Of a DNA stretch of 19,203 nucleotides, positions 6,849 through 14,590 are shown in pieces. How positions within the stretch are numbered: position 1 is the stretch's first letter; every line of letters begins with the position of its first letter. Made by a program: the position numbers and the translations under genes. The notes under the pieces are model-generated. The model was not told the origin of the DNA and made no database searches. It saw only the letters and a list, made by a program, of their open reading frames with translations. This stretch comes from Dehalococcoidia bacterium (lineage in GTDB: Bacteria; Chloroflexota; Dehalococcoidia; Lucifugimonadales; JAGWBF01). The DNA lies in contig JAGWBF010000031.1 in NCBI GenBank assembly GCA_021296025.1, positions 1 to 19,203 of the forward strand, given 5' to 3'.

Positions 6849-8030
6849 GTGAGCAACTGGCCGACCGTTAACTACAAGGAAGAAGGGATGCGGGAGGGGA
6901 TGCAGATTGAGGATGCCAACATCCCCGTCGAAGACAAGGTTAGACTACTGGATGCGCTCTCCGAGACGGGGCTGAAGCATATCGTAGTAGGCTCCTTCGT
7001 AAGCCCCAAGTGGACCCCCCAGATGGCACGTATCGACGAGATCGTGACCAAGTTCCACCCCAAGGAGGGCGTAAAGTACACCGCCCTGGCGTTGAATGCC
7101 CGGGGCATCGAGCGAGCCAAGGAGTATTCACCTCCCCTGACCATAGAGCGGGACCCTTACCCCAGACTGCAATGTCACATGTGTGACGTCTTCGTTCGCA
7201 GGAACACCAACCGCTCCCAGATGCAGGAGATGGAGCGCTGGCCCCAGATCGTGGCCCAGGCCCAGGAGCGCAATGTGGAGGCGGGCGGCATCGGCACCAA
7301 CGCCAGCTGGGGTTCCAACTTCCTGGGGGACTTCCCCGTTGATGCTCTCATGACCATGCTGGAGAAACAGCACCAGCTTTGGGATGAGGCAAACATCAAA
7401 GTCGAAAGCGTCAGCATGGGCGACCCGATGAGCTGGTGCCGGCCCGACAAGGTTGAGGAGAGCATCGTCCGCGTGAAGGAGCGGTGGCCTGAGATCAAGC
7501 ACTTCCGGATGCACTTCCACAATGGGCGCAACATGGCCCTTCCATCGGCGTACGCTGCCCTGCGGGTACTGGAGAAGGAAGACACCCTGGATATCGATGG
7601 AAGCATCGGCGGCTTCGGTGGATGCCCCTACTGCGGCACAGGGCGGGCCACAGGCCAAGCGCCCAGCGAAGATATCCTCCACATGATGGATGATATGGGC
7701 ATCGATACGGGCGTAGATATCGACAAGCTGATCGACTGCGTCTGGATGTGCGAAGAGATCGTGGGACGCCCCCTGTTCGGGCATGTGTCCAAGGCGGGCC
7801 CCAGGCCCACCTACGATAAGCTGTACGACATGAACGCTCCCTTCATCGAGACCATGGAGCAGGCCAAGCACTTCAAGCTCGGCCCCCAGGCGTATGAAGG
7901 TGGGATCTATCCCTACCAGGAGCCGGTGAACAGCCCCTACCGGGACCGTTTGGACCAGGGTAAGCCTGCCTTCGATGATGCCGACGGCGAATGGCCCTGG
8001 AAGCAGGACTGGTTTCCCGTAAAGGACTAG
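6849..8030 (+). CDS. HMG-CoA lyase-like protein (DRE-TIM metallolyase family)
   Basis: 393-aa member of the HMGL-like TIM-barrel family, whose enzymes cleave or join CoA-ester carbon skeletons (HMG-CoA lyase, citramalate-type lyases and synthases) using a divalent metal. The barrel shows EEGMREGMQ (11-19), VVGSFVSPKWTPQM (46-59), VESVSMGDP (185-193), the metal-binding HFHNGRNMAL (222-231, H222 and H224), GSIGGFGGCPY with Cys259 of the mobile catalytic loop (251-261), and the distal GHVSKAGPRP (311-320). In place of the canonical Arg-Asp of HMG-CoA lyase (R-D-G) stands Arg15-Glu16. The protein also has about 70 residues beyond the usual ~300-320 aa barrel, ending in aromatic EWPWKQDWF. It is monocistronic, with its own promoter and a strong terminator. 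Crotonases and an SDR nearby favour CoA-thioester metabolism. Substrate unknown. Confidence 0.85.
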   Translation: MSNWPTVNYKEEGMREGMQIEDANIPVEDKVRLLDALSETGLKHIVVGSFVSPKWTPQMARIDEIVTKFHPKEGVKYTALALNARGIERAKEYSPPLTIERDPYPRLQCHMCDVFVRRNTNRSQMQEMERWPQIVAQAQERNVEAGGIGTNASWGSNFLGDFPVDALMTMLEKQHQLWDEANIKVESVSMGDPMSWCRPDKVEESIVRVKERWPEIKHFRMHFHNGRNMALPSAYAALRVLEKEDTLDIDGSIGGFGGCPYCGTGRATGQAPSEDILHMMDDMGIDTGVDIDKLIDCVWMCEEIVGRPLFGHVSKAGPRPTYDKLYDMNAPFIETMEQAKHFKLGPQAYEGGIYPYQEPVNSPYRDRLDQGKPAFDDADGEWPWKQDWFPVKD

Positions 8031-8062
8031 CCAAAACCGCCAAGACTACAAGTCAGGAACTT

Positions 8063-8104
8063 GCGCAGGGCGAGGTTGGATTACACCTCGCCCTGCGCTT
8101 TTTT
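8063..8104 (+). terminator. Rho-independent terminator of the lyase-like gene
   Basis: A perfect 14-bp GC-rich stem (8063-8076 with 8085-8098), 8-nt loop, followed by six T (8099-8104). It lies 33 bases after the lyase stop codon. Confidence 0.95.
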
Positions 8105-8128
8105 CTGCGATAGTGCGTATTCGTGCAC

Positions 8129-8158
8129 TTGACAATGGCTAATAAATAGGCCTAAGAT
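8129..8158 (+). promoter_or_regulatory. Promoter of pyrG
   Basis: A perfect TTGACA (8129-8134) and TAAGAT (8153-8158, 4/6) with an 18-bp spacer. The leader to the pyrG ATG is about 100 bases, has no obvious attenuator hairpin and does not begin with the GGGC run that drives CTP-sensing reiterative transcription in Bacillus pyrG. Confidence 0.7.
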
Positions 8159-8263
8159 GATGCCGGAAGGCTCCCTACCACCCCGTCCGCCCTCCATGCT
8201 TCCCCTTACGTTTCCGCAAGTTGGTGCAGCATTTCCCCTATGCAAGAACGCAGCTACTAGCAC

Positions 8264-9913
8264 ATGGGTGCTAAGTACATCTTTGTGACCGGTGGGGTCG
8301 TCAGCTCGGTGGGGAAAGGCATCAGTGTCGCTTCCATCGGGCGAATACTCAAGAGCCGCAACGTTTCCATCTCCGTAATGAAGCTGGACCCTTATCTCAA
8401 CCTGGACCCCGGCACCATGTCGCCATATCAGCACGGCGAGGTGTTTGTGACCCGGGACGGGGGAGAAACGGACATGGACCTGGGGCACTACGAACGTTTC
8501 ACCGACCAGGAGCTGACCAGGTCCTCCAACCTTACAGCCGGCCAGGTGTACGTGTCCCTACTGGGCAAGGAGCGTCGGGGGGACTTCCTGGGCGGGACCA
8601 TTCAGGCGGTGCCCCACGTCACCAACGAGATCAAGTCCAGGATTACCGATCTGGCCGACGAGTCCAAGGCCGAGGTGGTGGTCGTGGAGGTCGGCGGCAC
8701 CGTGGGGGACATCGAAGGCCTTCCCTTCCTGGAAACCATACGCCAGATGCGCAACGAGGTGGGCAGGGACAACGTCTTTTACATCCACTGCACCCTGCTG
8801 CCTCACATGTCGGCGACGGGTGAGCTGAAGACAAAGCCAACCCAGCACAGCGTAAAGGAGCTCCGGAGTCTTGGCATCCAGCCCGACGCCATAATCTGCC
8901 GGAGCGACCACGAGATCCCTCCGGGCATCAAGGACAAGATCTCCCTCTTCTGCGATGTGCCCAAGGAAGCCGTCATACCCCTCCCTACGGTCCCCCGCGT
9001 GTACGAGGTGCCCCTGATCCTGGAAGAGCATGGGCTGGGAGACCTGCTGGCCAGCTCGTTGGACTTGGGCGGGGGCAACAAGGACCTGACCGATTGGGCG
9101 AATATGGTCGATCAGATGAAACAGCCCAGGGATAGGGTGCGCATCGCCCTGGTGGGCAAGTACGTGGAGTTTCCCGACTCCTACATATCCGTCAATGAAG
9201 CTTTGAAGCACGCAGGCCTGTACCATGACCGCGAGATAGAGATGGAGTGGGTACACTCCGAGGCGGTCGAAAAGGAAGGCCCCGACAACCTTCTGAAACA
9301 TGCCAGCGGCATCGTGGTGCCGGGAGGGTTCGGGGTGCGCGGCGTGGAGGGCATGGTCCAGACAGCCAGGTATGCCCGAGAGAACGGCGTCCCCTACCTT
9401 GGCCTGTGCCTGGGACTCCAGGTGATGGTGGTCGAATACGCTCGCAACGTCCTCGGCATTGCCGATGCCAACTCCTCGGAGGTTGATGCCACCACCCCCA
9501 ACCCGGTCATCGACATCCTCCCAGAGCAGCGGTCCGTCACCGACAAGGGCGGCACCATGCGCCTGGGAGAGTACCCATGCCGGGCCATGGAAGGCTCCAT
9601 CACCCGCCGAGCATACGGCGTGGAAATGTTCAACGAACGACACAGGCATAGATTCGAAGTCAACAACGCCTACAGGGAGTCCCTGGAGAACCACGGACTC
9701 ATGGCTGGTGGAGTATCCCCCGACGGCAAGCTGGTGGAGATTGTGGAAACTGCCAACCATCCCTTCATGGTTGGCGTCCAGTTTCACCCCGAGTTCCTTT
9801 CCCGCCCCGACCGTCCCCATCCCCTCTTCCGAGAATTCATCGACGCTGCCAAGGCCACCTTCCGGGAGGGTTCCCAGGTGCCCCTCCGACTGAACGGGGA
9901 ATCGTCAAGCTGA
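8264..9913 (+). CDS. pyrG: CTP synthase (glutamine-hydrolysing)
   Basis: 549-aa cytoplasmic enzyme that aminates UTP to CTP with ATP and glutamine, the last step of pyrimidine nucleotide synthesis; length is standard. The N-terminal synthetase domain (1-270) has KYIFVTGGVVSSVGKG (4-19, ATP loop), KLDPYLNLDPGTMSPYQHGE (40-59) and the acidic GGTVGDIEG (144-152). The C-terminal class I glutamine amidotransferase domain (about 290-540) has GGFGVRG (354-360), the nucleophile Cys382 in YLGLCLGLQ, HRHRFEVNN (460-468) and the His508/Glu510 pair in GVQFHPEF. All catalytic residues are present. ATG 8264 gives the conserved N-terminus although no good Shine-Dalgarno precedes it. It follows its own promoter after a strong terminator and probably heads a run with the transaldolase gene (121 bases downstream) and rho. 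Confidence 0.97.
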   Translation: MGAKYIFVTGGVVSSVGKGISVASIGRILKSRNVSISVMKLDPYLNLDPGTMSPYQHGEVFVTRDGGETDMDLGHYERFTDQELTRSSNLTAGQVYVSLLGKERRGDFLGGTIQAVPHVTNEIKSRITDLADESKAEVVVVEVGGTVGDIEGLPFLETIRQMRNEVGRDNVFYIHCTLLPHMSATGELKTKPTQHSVKELRSLGIQPDAIICRSDHEIPPGIKDKISLFCDVPKEAVIPLPTVPRVYEVPLILEEHGLGDLLASSLDLGGGNKDLTDWANMVDQMKQPRDRVRIALVGKYVEFPDSYISVNEALKHAGLYHDREIEMEWVHSEAVEKEGPDNLLKHASGIVVPGGFGVRGVEGMVQTARYARENGVPYLGLCLGLQVMVVEYARNVLGIADANSSEVDATTPNPVIDILPEQRSVTDKGGTMRLGEYPCRAMEGSITRRAYGVEMFNERHRHRFEVNNAYRESLENHGLMAGGVSPDGKLVEIVETANHPFMVGVQFHPEFLSRPDRPHPLFREFIDAAKATFREGSQVPLRLNGESSS

Positions 9914-10034
9914 TAGATAGCGTGTAGTTTTTGCTGATAGCTCCTATAGCCCCACCCCTCAACACCGTGCAGTACCCGGAGGCATCTGCCCAATCGGCCG
10001 CAGCTTCTACGGGTTCCACCAAGGAGGAAGTTCG

Positions 10035-10691
10035 ATGAAGATATTCCTAGACACCGCCAACATAGATGAGATACGCCAGGGCGCACGCCTGGGAGCGGTG
10101 CATGGCGTGACCACCAACCCTTCCCTTGCCGCCAAGGAAGGCATAGGGGCCGCGAGTGCTTACAAGGCCGCCGTGCAGGAGATCGCCGACATCATCGACG
10201 GGCCCATTTCCGTCGAGGTCGTCAGCACCGATGTAGAAGGGATGATCAGCGAGGGCAGGGACATAGCGGAGTGGATTCCCAACCCTTGGGTGAAGTTGCC
10301 CAGCACGACAGAGGGACTGGAAGCGATGGCAACTCTCACCAGGGACAACATCAAGGTGAACCAGACCCTCTGCTTCTCGGTCAACCAAGCCCTGCTGGGC
10401 GCCCACTGCGGCGCCACCGCCGTCAGTCCCTTCGTGGGACGCCTGGATGACATCGGCCACGATGGGATGCAGCTGGTCAGGGACATCGTTGAAATCTTCC
10501 GCCAGTACAACCTGAAGACCGAGGTGTTGGCAGCCAGTCTCCGCCATCCTCTCCACTGCATTCAGGCTGCCAAGGTCGGCGCCGATATAGCCACCATGCC
10601 CTTCTCCGTCTTTGGCCAGATGCTGAAGCACCCTCTGACCGACGCCGGGCAGGCCCGATTCCTACAGGACTGGAACAAAGCTTCGAAATGA
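10035..10691 (+). CDS. tal: Transaldolase (TalC/fructose-6-phosphate aldolase subfamily)
   Basis: 218-aa small transaldolase of the TalC/FSA group: a TIM-barrel Schiff-base enzyme of the non-oxidative pentose phosphate pathway. Visible are MKIFLDTANIDEIR (1-14), GVTTNPSL (24-31), the Schiff-base Lys87 in NPWVKLPST, KVNQTLCFSVNQALLG (107-122), SPFVGRLDDIG (131-141) and AASLRHP (166-172). Two residues help separate true transaldolases from fructose-6-phosphate aldolases: the E. coli FSA Gln59 position is Glu61 here (SVEV) and the FSA Tyr131 position is Phe133 (SPFVGR). Both favour transaldolase activity; this is inferred from family knowledge, not tested. AGGAGG (10022-10027) lies 7 nt before the ATG. 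It sits between pyrG and rho on the same strand; co-transcription is plausible. Confidence 0.93.
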   Translation: MKIFLDTANIDEIRQGARLGAVHGVTTNPSLAAKEGIGAASAYKAAVQEIADIIDGPISVEVVSTDVEGMISEGRDIAEWIPNPWVKLPSTTEGLEAMATLTRDNIKVNQTLCFSVNQALLGAHCGATAVSPFVGRLDDIGHDGMQLVRDIVEIFRQYNLKTEVLAASLRHPLHCIQAAKVGADIATMPFSVFGQMLKHPLTDAGQARFLQDWNKASK

Positions 10692-10766
10692 TCAGTTCGG
10701 ACGTTCTTCAAGAGTCACGAACTCCTACCGCTAAAGGCGCTGGAACCCCCCAAAACACTCCACTGA

Positions 10767-10773
10767 GAGGTGA
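10767..10773 (+). promoter_or_regulatory. Ribosome binding site that fixes the GTG start of rho
   Basis: GAGGTGA is fully complementary to the anti-Shine-Dalgarno and lies 5 nt before GTG 10779. It overlaps an earlier in-frame GTG at 10770, which therefore cannot be the main start. Confidence 0.75.
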
Positions 10774-10778
10774 CCCCT

Positions 10779-12077
10779 GTGACAACAGAGCAAGCAGTTG
10801 ATATTGGTGAACTGGAGCGCAAGAGCAAGGATGAGCTCCTTGTAGTTGCAAAAGACCTGGGGATGGAAGACAGCGCTCCCCTCACCAACCTTAGAAGAGA
10901 GGATGTGCTAGGCCGCATCTTCCAGATGTGCTCGGAGCAACGGGGGCTTATGGCCACCGGGGTCCTGGATGTGATGCACGAAGGCTACGGATTCCTTCGT
11001 CAGCAGGGACTCCGGCAAGCCGCGGGAGATGTGTACGTTTCCCAGTCCCAGATTAGGCGTTTCGGACTGCGCACCGGCGACACCCTGGCCGGCCAGGTCA
11101 GGCCGCCGAAGGAGGGTGAACGCTACTTCGGACTGGTGCGGGTTGAACAGGTCAACGGCCTGGAGCCCGAGGATCTGCGATCCCGTCGCTCCTTTGAGCA
11201 CCTCACCCCCGTATTCCCGGACAAACAGATCGTGCTGGAACTGGAAGCGGAACCCAACAACCTGACCAACCGGATGGTGGACATGTTCGCCCCCATCGGG
11301 CTGGGCCAGCGGGGGCTTATCGTGTCCCCGCCCAAGGCCGGAAAGACCACGGTGCTGAAGAACATCGCCCGGGGAGTATCGGCCAACTGCCCGGAAGCCG
11401 ACATCATGGTGGTTCTCATCGGGGAAAGGCCTGAAGAGGTCACCGACATGCGACGCTCGGTCAAGGGAGAGGTCTTCGCGTCCACCTTCGACGAGTCGGT
11501 GGACGACCAGTGCCGGATCGGTGAGCTGGCCCTGGAGCGGGCCAAGCGCTTGGTGGAGAGCAAACGCGATGTGGTGATACTGCTGGACAGCATCACTCGC
11601 TTCACCCGGGCCTACAACCTGTCGGCCCCCACCAGCGGGCGCACCCTATCCGGTGGCATAGACCCCATGGCCCTGTATCCACCCAAGCAGTTCTTTGGCG
11701 CAGCCCGCAACGTGGAAGAGGGAGGCAGCCTGACCATCATCGCCAACTGCCTAGTGGACACGGGCAGCCGCATGGATGAGGTCATCTACGAAGAGTTCAA
11801 GGGCACCGGGAACATGGAGCTGCACTTGGACCGCCGGCTGGCGGAGAAGCGCTTCTTCCCGGCCATAGACATACAGCGCAGCGGAACAAGGCGGGAGGAG
11901 CTGTTCTTCGATGAGGCCACCCTTAAACAGGTCTATCTGCTGAGGCGGATGGTTGCCCTGCTGGCAACGGACTCGACCAACGCTGCCGACGCCACCGAGC
12001 GCATCCTGGAACGCCTGGGGCGCGCCAAGAACAACGCCGAGTTCCTGGTCAACCTGTCCAAGGAAGCGTATTCCTAA
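10779..12077 (+). CDS. rho: Transcription termination factor Rho
   Basis: 432-aa hexameric RNA-dependent ATPase that ends transcription at Rho-dependent sites. The N-terminal Rho_N helical domain (about 8-52) leads directly to the RNA-binding cold-shock-like domain (about 58-128, [14 protein letters not shown] and [16 protein letters not shown]). The ATPase core shows [19 protein letters not shown] (179-197, Walker A), [11 protein letters not shown], Walker [17 protein letters not shown] (265-280), the [10 protein letters not shown]-loop (287-295) and the [11 protein letters not shown] segment (342-352, R-loop region). Length is close to the E. coli 419 aa, with no large insertion like those of actinobacterial Rho. 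It follows tal by 87 bases. The 7-bp hairpin at the stop codon lacks a T run, so no intrinsic terminator follows. Confidence 0.97.
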   Translation: MTTEQAVDIGELERKSKDELLVVAKDLGMEDSAPLTNLRREDVLGRIFQMCSEQRGLMATGVLDVMHEGYGFLRQQGLRQAAGDVYVSQSQIRRFGLRTGDTLAGQVRPPKEGERYFGLVRVEQVNGLEPEDLRSRRSFEHLTPVFPDKQIVLELEAEPNNLTNRMVDMFAPIGLGQRGLIVSPPKAGKTTVLKNIARGVSANCPEADIMVVLIGERPEEVTDMRRSVKGEVFASTFDESVDDQCRIGELALERAKRLVESKRDVVILLDSITRFTRAYNLSAPTSGRTLSGGIDPMALYPPKQFFGAARNVEEGGSLTIIANCLVDTGSRMDEVIYEEFKGTGNMELHLDRRLAEKRFFPAIDIQRSGTRREELFFDEATLKQVYLLRRMVALLATDSTNAADATERILERLGRAKNNAEFLVNLSKEAYS

Positions 12078-12200
12078 CGCTTCTCCGGTTCCATAGGCAT
12101 CGGCCCGTTGTATTCTTCAGGTCGATTCGCGGTAGCTTAGCAATCGGCCCACCTGGCCCGACTCGTCCCCGGAAAGCAGTCCGGGACGCCCTCACCGACA

Positions 12201-12224
12201 TTCTCGTTTCCGCGCAAGCGAGAA
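12201..12224. repeat. REP-like palindrome, copy 1
   Basis: TTCTCGTTT pairs with AAGCGAGAA (8 of 9, plus a G-T pair) around a 6-nt loop. With its flank (CATTCTCG... and AGAACCCTCTGGA) it resembles the widespread dispersed motif with core TTCCCGCG-AAGCGGGAA seen in many bacterial genomes. Confidence 0.5.
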
Positions 12225-12317
12225 CCCTCTGGACCCCCACTTCCAGGCCTGGCAGCGCTTCTTATCGACGTCGAAGACCTTTGCACAACCTTGTCCTTCC
12301 CACCTCCATCCTTCGTC

Positions 12318-12337
12318 GTTGCTGCGAAAGCGGGAAC
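12318..12337. repeat. REP-like palindrome, copy 2
   Basis: GTTGCTGC and GCGGGAAC form an imperfect 8-bp stem (6 of 8) closing a GAAA tetraloop. The right flank (GGGAACCCACCCGGGCTGG) resembles that of the copy at 12201, so the two look like diverged members of one family. Confidence 0.5.
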
Positions 12338-12344
12338 CCACCCG

Positions 12345-12390
12345 GGCTGGCCGCTCGCCCTTCGATTTCCTTCATGGCGAACGGCCAGCC
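12345..12390. repeat. Inverted repeat with 15-bp arms
   Basis: Arms 12345-12359 and 12376-12390 match at 14 of 15 positions around a 16-nt loop. It could fold into a very stable RNA hairpin, but no T run follows on either strand, so it is not a classical intrinsic terminator. It may still block or stabilise converging transcripts from rho and the VWA gene, or be the end structure of a small non-autonomous element. Confidence 0.65.
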
Positions 12391-12464
12391 GCGTAGACGG
12401 CAGGCATGTCAGTACGAGGACAGTGGGAGGAGGGACTAACCGCGGTGGGAATGGGCTGGGAAGG

Positions 12465-14495
12465 CTAGCCGTTGACCCGTTTGCGCCGGTTGTTCACGTA
12501 GTCCACCAGCACGTACTCCCCAAGCCTGTCGGGGGAGCTGTAGAATGCGCGACCCTGGTTGATGCGGGTTAGCTGGTCCACGAAATTCACCAGCTGGTAA
12601 CTGCTCTCCAGCATGAAGGTGTTGATGACGATGCTTTCCTGGGTGCACCGGCGGGCTTCCTTCATCGTCTCCATGATGGTCTGGTAGGCGGGCGGATAGT
12701 TGAAGAAGGAGCGGTCCCCTTCCAAATGCGCCGTTGGCTCCCCATCGGTGATCAGGAGCACCTGCTTGGTACAGCCCTTCTCCCTGGACAGGAGCTTGCG
12801 GGACAGCATCAGGGCATGGTGGAGGTTTGTGCCGGGGGCCCAGGTGTTCCAAGCCACCTTGGGCAGCTCTTCCTCCTTGATCTCCCGGGCGTAGTCAGAG
12901 AACCCGATGACGTAGAGGCTGTCCCTGGGGTACTGCATGTGGATCAGGGCGTACAGGGCCATCGCCACCTTCTTGGCGGCGTAGAAGCTGTCGCAGAGGC
13001 CCATGGAGCGGCTCTGGTCCAGAAGGACCACCGTGGCGGCCCTGGTCTGGCTCTCGCTCTGATACACCTCCAGGTCCTTCTTGCTCAGCCCCACCGGCGT
13101 ACCCGGGCCTGCCCGAAGGACGGCGTTCTTGACCGTAGCCTGCAGCTCCAGCTGGAAGGGATCGCCGAACTCGTAGGGCTTGGTGTCGGTGAGGTTATCT
13201 CCGGCATCTCCCCTGGACGTCAGCTCATGGTCGCCCAGCCGGTCCTTCTGGAGGCTGAGGAACACCTCCCGCAGCGCCTTCTGGCCGATGCGCCGGATCG
13301 CCCTGGGGGTGAGAGTTGGATCATCGCCCTCGGTTATGTAGCCTCCCTCCCGCAGGGCTTCAAGGAGCTCGTTGAGCTGCTCCCATGTACGGCGGGCTTC
13401 CTCTCCAAGCAGCTCGGCCAGCTTGTCCGGGTCCACGTTTTCCAGGTCTCCGGTGCGGATGGCTTCCTGGAGGGAGCGGGCCATATCGTCGCTCTCCTGC
13501 AAGTGCTTCATCAGCTCCATTGCCTGATCCATGGACAAGCTGTCGTCTCCCAGGAAGGGATACTGGCGACGGAGGTTGTCCATGGGCATCAGCTGCTCCA
13601 TCCATGAAGCAAGCTGGGCCAGCTCCCGCGCCAAGCCGGGGTCCATGGCAGCGGAGAGGGCTTCCTCCATCTCCCGCCTAGCCTCGGGGGACATGCTCTC
13701 CAGCATCGACTGCATCTGGGACATCTGGTGCATCATCTGCTCAAGCAGCTCATCCAGGCTCTGCGGTGGGTTGGGCCCAAAGGCTTCCCCGAACCGGTCC
13801 ATGAAGCCCTGGAAATCGGGCTGCCCACCCTGGGCCCGCTCTTGGAGCATCTGGTTCAGCTCCCGGAACATCTCCTGAAGGGCTGACATCTGCTCCGGAG
13901 ACATGTTCTGGAGGTTGTTCACCATATCCTGGGATATGTTCTGGGCGGCCTGTCCCCGCAGCATATCCAGGAGCTCCTGGAACAGGCGCTGGGCCTCGGG
14001 GTCTATGAAGTCGTAGTCCAGGAGCTCTCGAATGGCCCCACCGGTGCTTTCCGGCAGGGCGTCCAGCTTCTCCAGGTTGCGCAGGGCCCGCTGCTCCAGC
14101 ACCCTGTTAAGGGCTTCCATCTCAGTCTTTTCGGCCCCTTCCGCATGGCGTATCTGCTCCTGGGCTTCCTCCAAGCGCCGGTTGATGCCTTGCCGTTCCT
14201 GGGTGAGCACCTCCTCCAGGCGTTTTTCGATATCCTCGATGACCGAGTCCATGTTGTACTGTTCCAACTGCTGTTGGCGCTGCTCCCGGAGCTGCTGCAT
14301 CAGATCGCGGAGCCCGGGCATCTGCTGGCCGTCCCCGTCCTGCATGCCCCGACGCATCATCTCCCGCAAGGCGCGCATAAGGTCACCGTGGGCCATCAGC
14401 TCGTTGGATAAGTGGTCCATCACCTCTTCAGCGTCAGCGCCGAAGATGTTCTGGGAGCCGTCCCACCGGGAGTAGAGGTAGGGTCTGTTTAACAT
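12465..14495 (-). CDS. VWA domain-containing protein with long helical N-terminal region
   Basis: 676-aa soluble protein with no signal peptide. After MLNRPYLYSRWDGSQNIF, a start like that of many actinobacterial and Chloroflexota VWA proteins, comes a long Gln/Glu/Met-rich helical region (about 30-410) with heptad-like and MSPE-containing repeats (MSPEQMSALQEM, MSPEARREMEEA). The von Willebrand A domain is at about 487-670 with an intact metal site: DQSRS (493-497), Thr556 in APGTNL and Asp584 in ITDGEP. Such proteins usually act as the adaptor of a MoxR/ChlI-type AAA+ ATPase in metal insertion or complex assembly, but no AAA+ gene is in this window. The frame extends to 14561, yet that ATG overlaps the -35 element; ATG 14495 is preferred (GGAAG upstream). 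It lies downstream of a crotonase gene, with its own promoter. Biological role unknown. Confidence 0.85.
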   Translation of the reverse strand: MLNRPYLYSRWDGSQNIFGADAEEVMDHLSNELMAHGDLMRALREMMRRGMQDGDGQQMPGLRDLMQQLREQRQQQLEQYNMDSVIEDIEKRLEEVLTQERQGINRRLEEAQEQIRHAEGAEKTEMEALNRVLEQRALRNLEKLDALPESTGGAIRELLDYDFIDPEAQRLFQELLDMLRGQAAQNISQDMVNNLQNMSPEQMSALQEMFRELNQMLQERAQGGQPDFQGFMDRFGEAFGPNPPQSLDELLEQMMHQMSQMQSMLESMSPEARREMEEALSAAMDPGLARELAQLASWMEQLMPMDNLRRQYPFLGDDSLSMDQAMELMKHLQESDDMARSLQEAIRTGDLENVDPDKLAELLGEEARRTWEQLNELLEALREGGYITEGDDPTLTPRAIRRIGQKALREVFLSLQKDRLGDHELTSRGDAGDNLTDTKPYEFGDPFQLELQATVKNAVLRAGPGTPVGLSKKDLEVYQSESQTRAATVVLLDQSRSMGLCDSFYAAKKVAMALYALIHMQYPRDSLYVIGFSDYAREIKEEELPKVAWNTWAPGTNLHHALMLSRKLLSREKGCTKQVLLITDGEPTAHLEGDRSFFNYPPAYQTIMETMKEARRCTQESIVINTFMLESSYQLVNFVDQLTRINQGRAFYSSPDRLGEYVLVDYVNNRRKRVNG

Positions 14496-14532
14496 CGCAC
14501 TTCCGTGGGGGTGCTTGGGACAGGTTGGGGGT

Positions 14533-14561
14533 ATAGTACTATCAGGGGAATGGTGTGGCAA
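14533..14561 (-). promoter_or_regulatory. Promoter of the VWA gene
   Basis: On the minus strand TTGCCA (14561-14556, 5/6) and TACTAT (14538-14533, 4/6) are 17 bp apart. The -10 lies inside the perfect palindrome ATAGTACTAT (14533-14542), which could be a small operator. The leader to ATG 14495 is about 30 bases. Confidence 0.65.
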
Positions 14562-14565
14562 GGAC

Positions 14566-14590
14566 AGCCCCGGATCAGGTGGCCGGGGCT
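14566..14590 (-). terminator. Hairpin at the end of the crotonase gene
   Basis: AGCCCCGG and CCGGGGCT form a perfect 8-bp GC stem with a 9-nt loop, beginning at the crotonase stop codon. There is no T run after it, so it may only slow polymerase or protect the 3' end before the VWA promoter. Confidence 0.4.

Larger units (their letters stand above)
12078..12464. other. 387-bp non-coding gap between rho and the VWA gene
   Basis: This gap between convergent genes has no credible reading frame: the one open stretch (12291-12572, +) runs antisense into the VWA gene and has low-complexity content. It holds two degenerate REP-like palindromes and a longer inverted repeat (separate entries). No promoter or T-tailed terminator was recognised. 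Confidence 0.7.

Noticed and set aside
8159..8263. Reiterative-transcription attenuator of pyrG
   Set aside because: The predicted transcript start does not carry the GGGC run and no terminator hairpin with T tract is present in the leader.
8558..9820. Long antisense open frame (420 codons) opposite pyrG
   Set aside because: It mirrors the GC-rich codon pattern of pyrG, has no recognisable domain, and pyrG is certain by its motifs.
12063..12083. Hairpin at the rho stop codon as an intrinsic terminator
   Set aside because: The 7-bp stem overlaps the stop codon and is not followed by a T run.
12726..13607. 293-codon + strand frame opposite the VWA gene
   Set aside because: Low-complexity His/Gly/Val-rich translation typical of an antisense shadow; the minus-strand VWA gene has full MIDAS motifs, a promoter and family resemblance.
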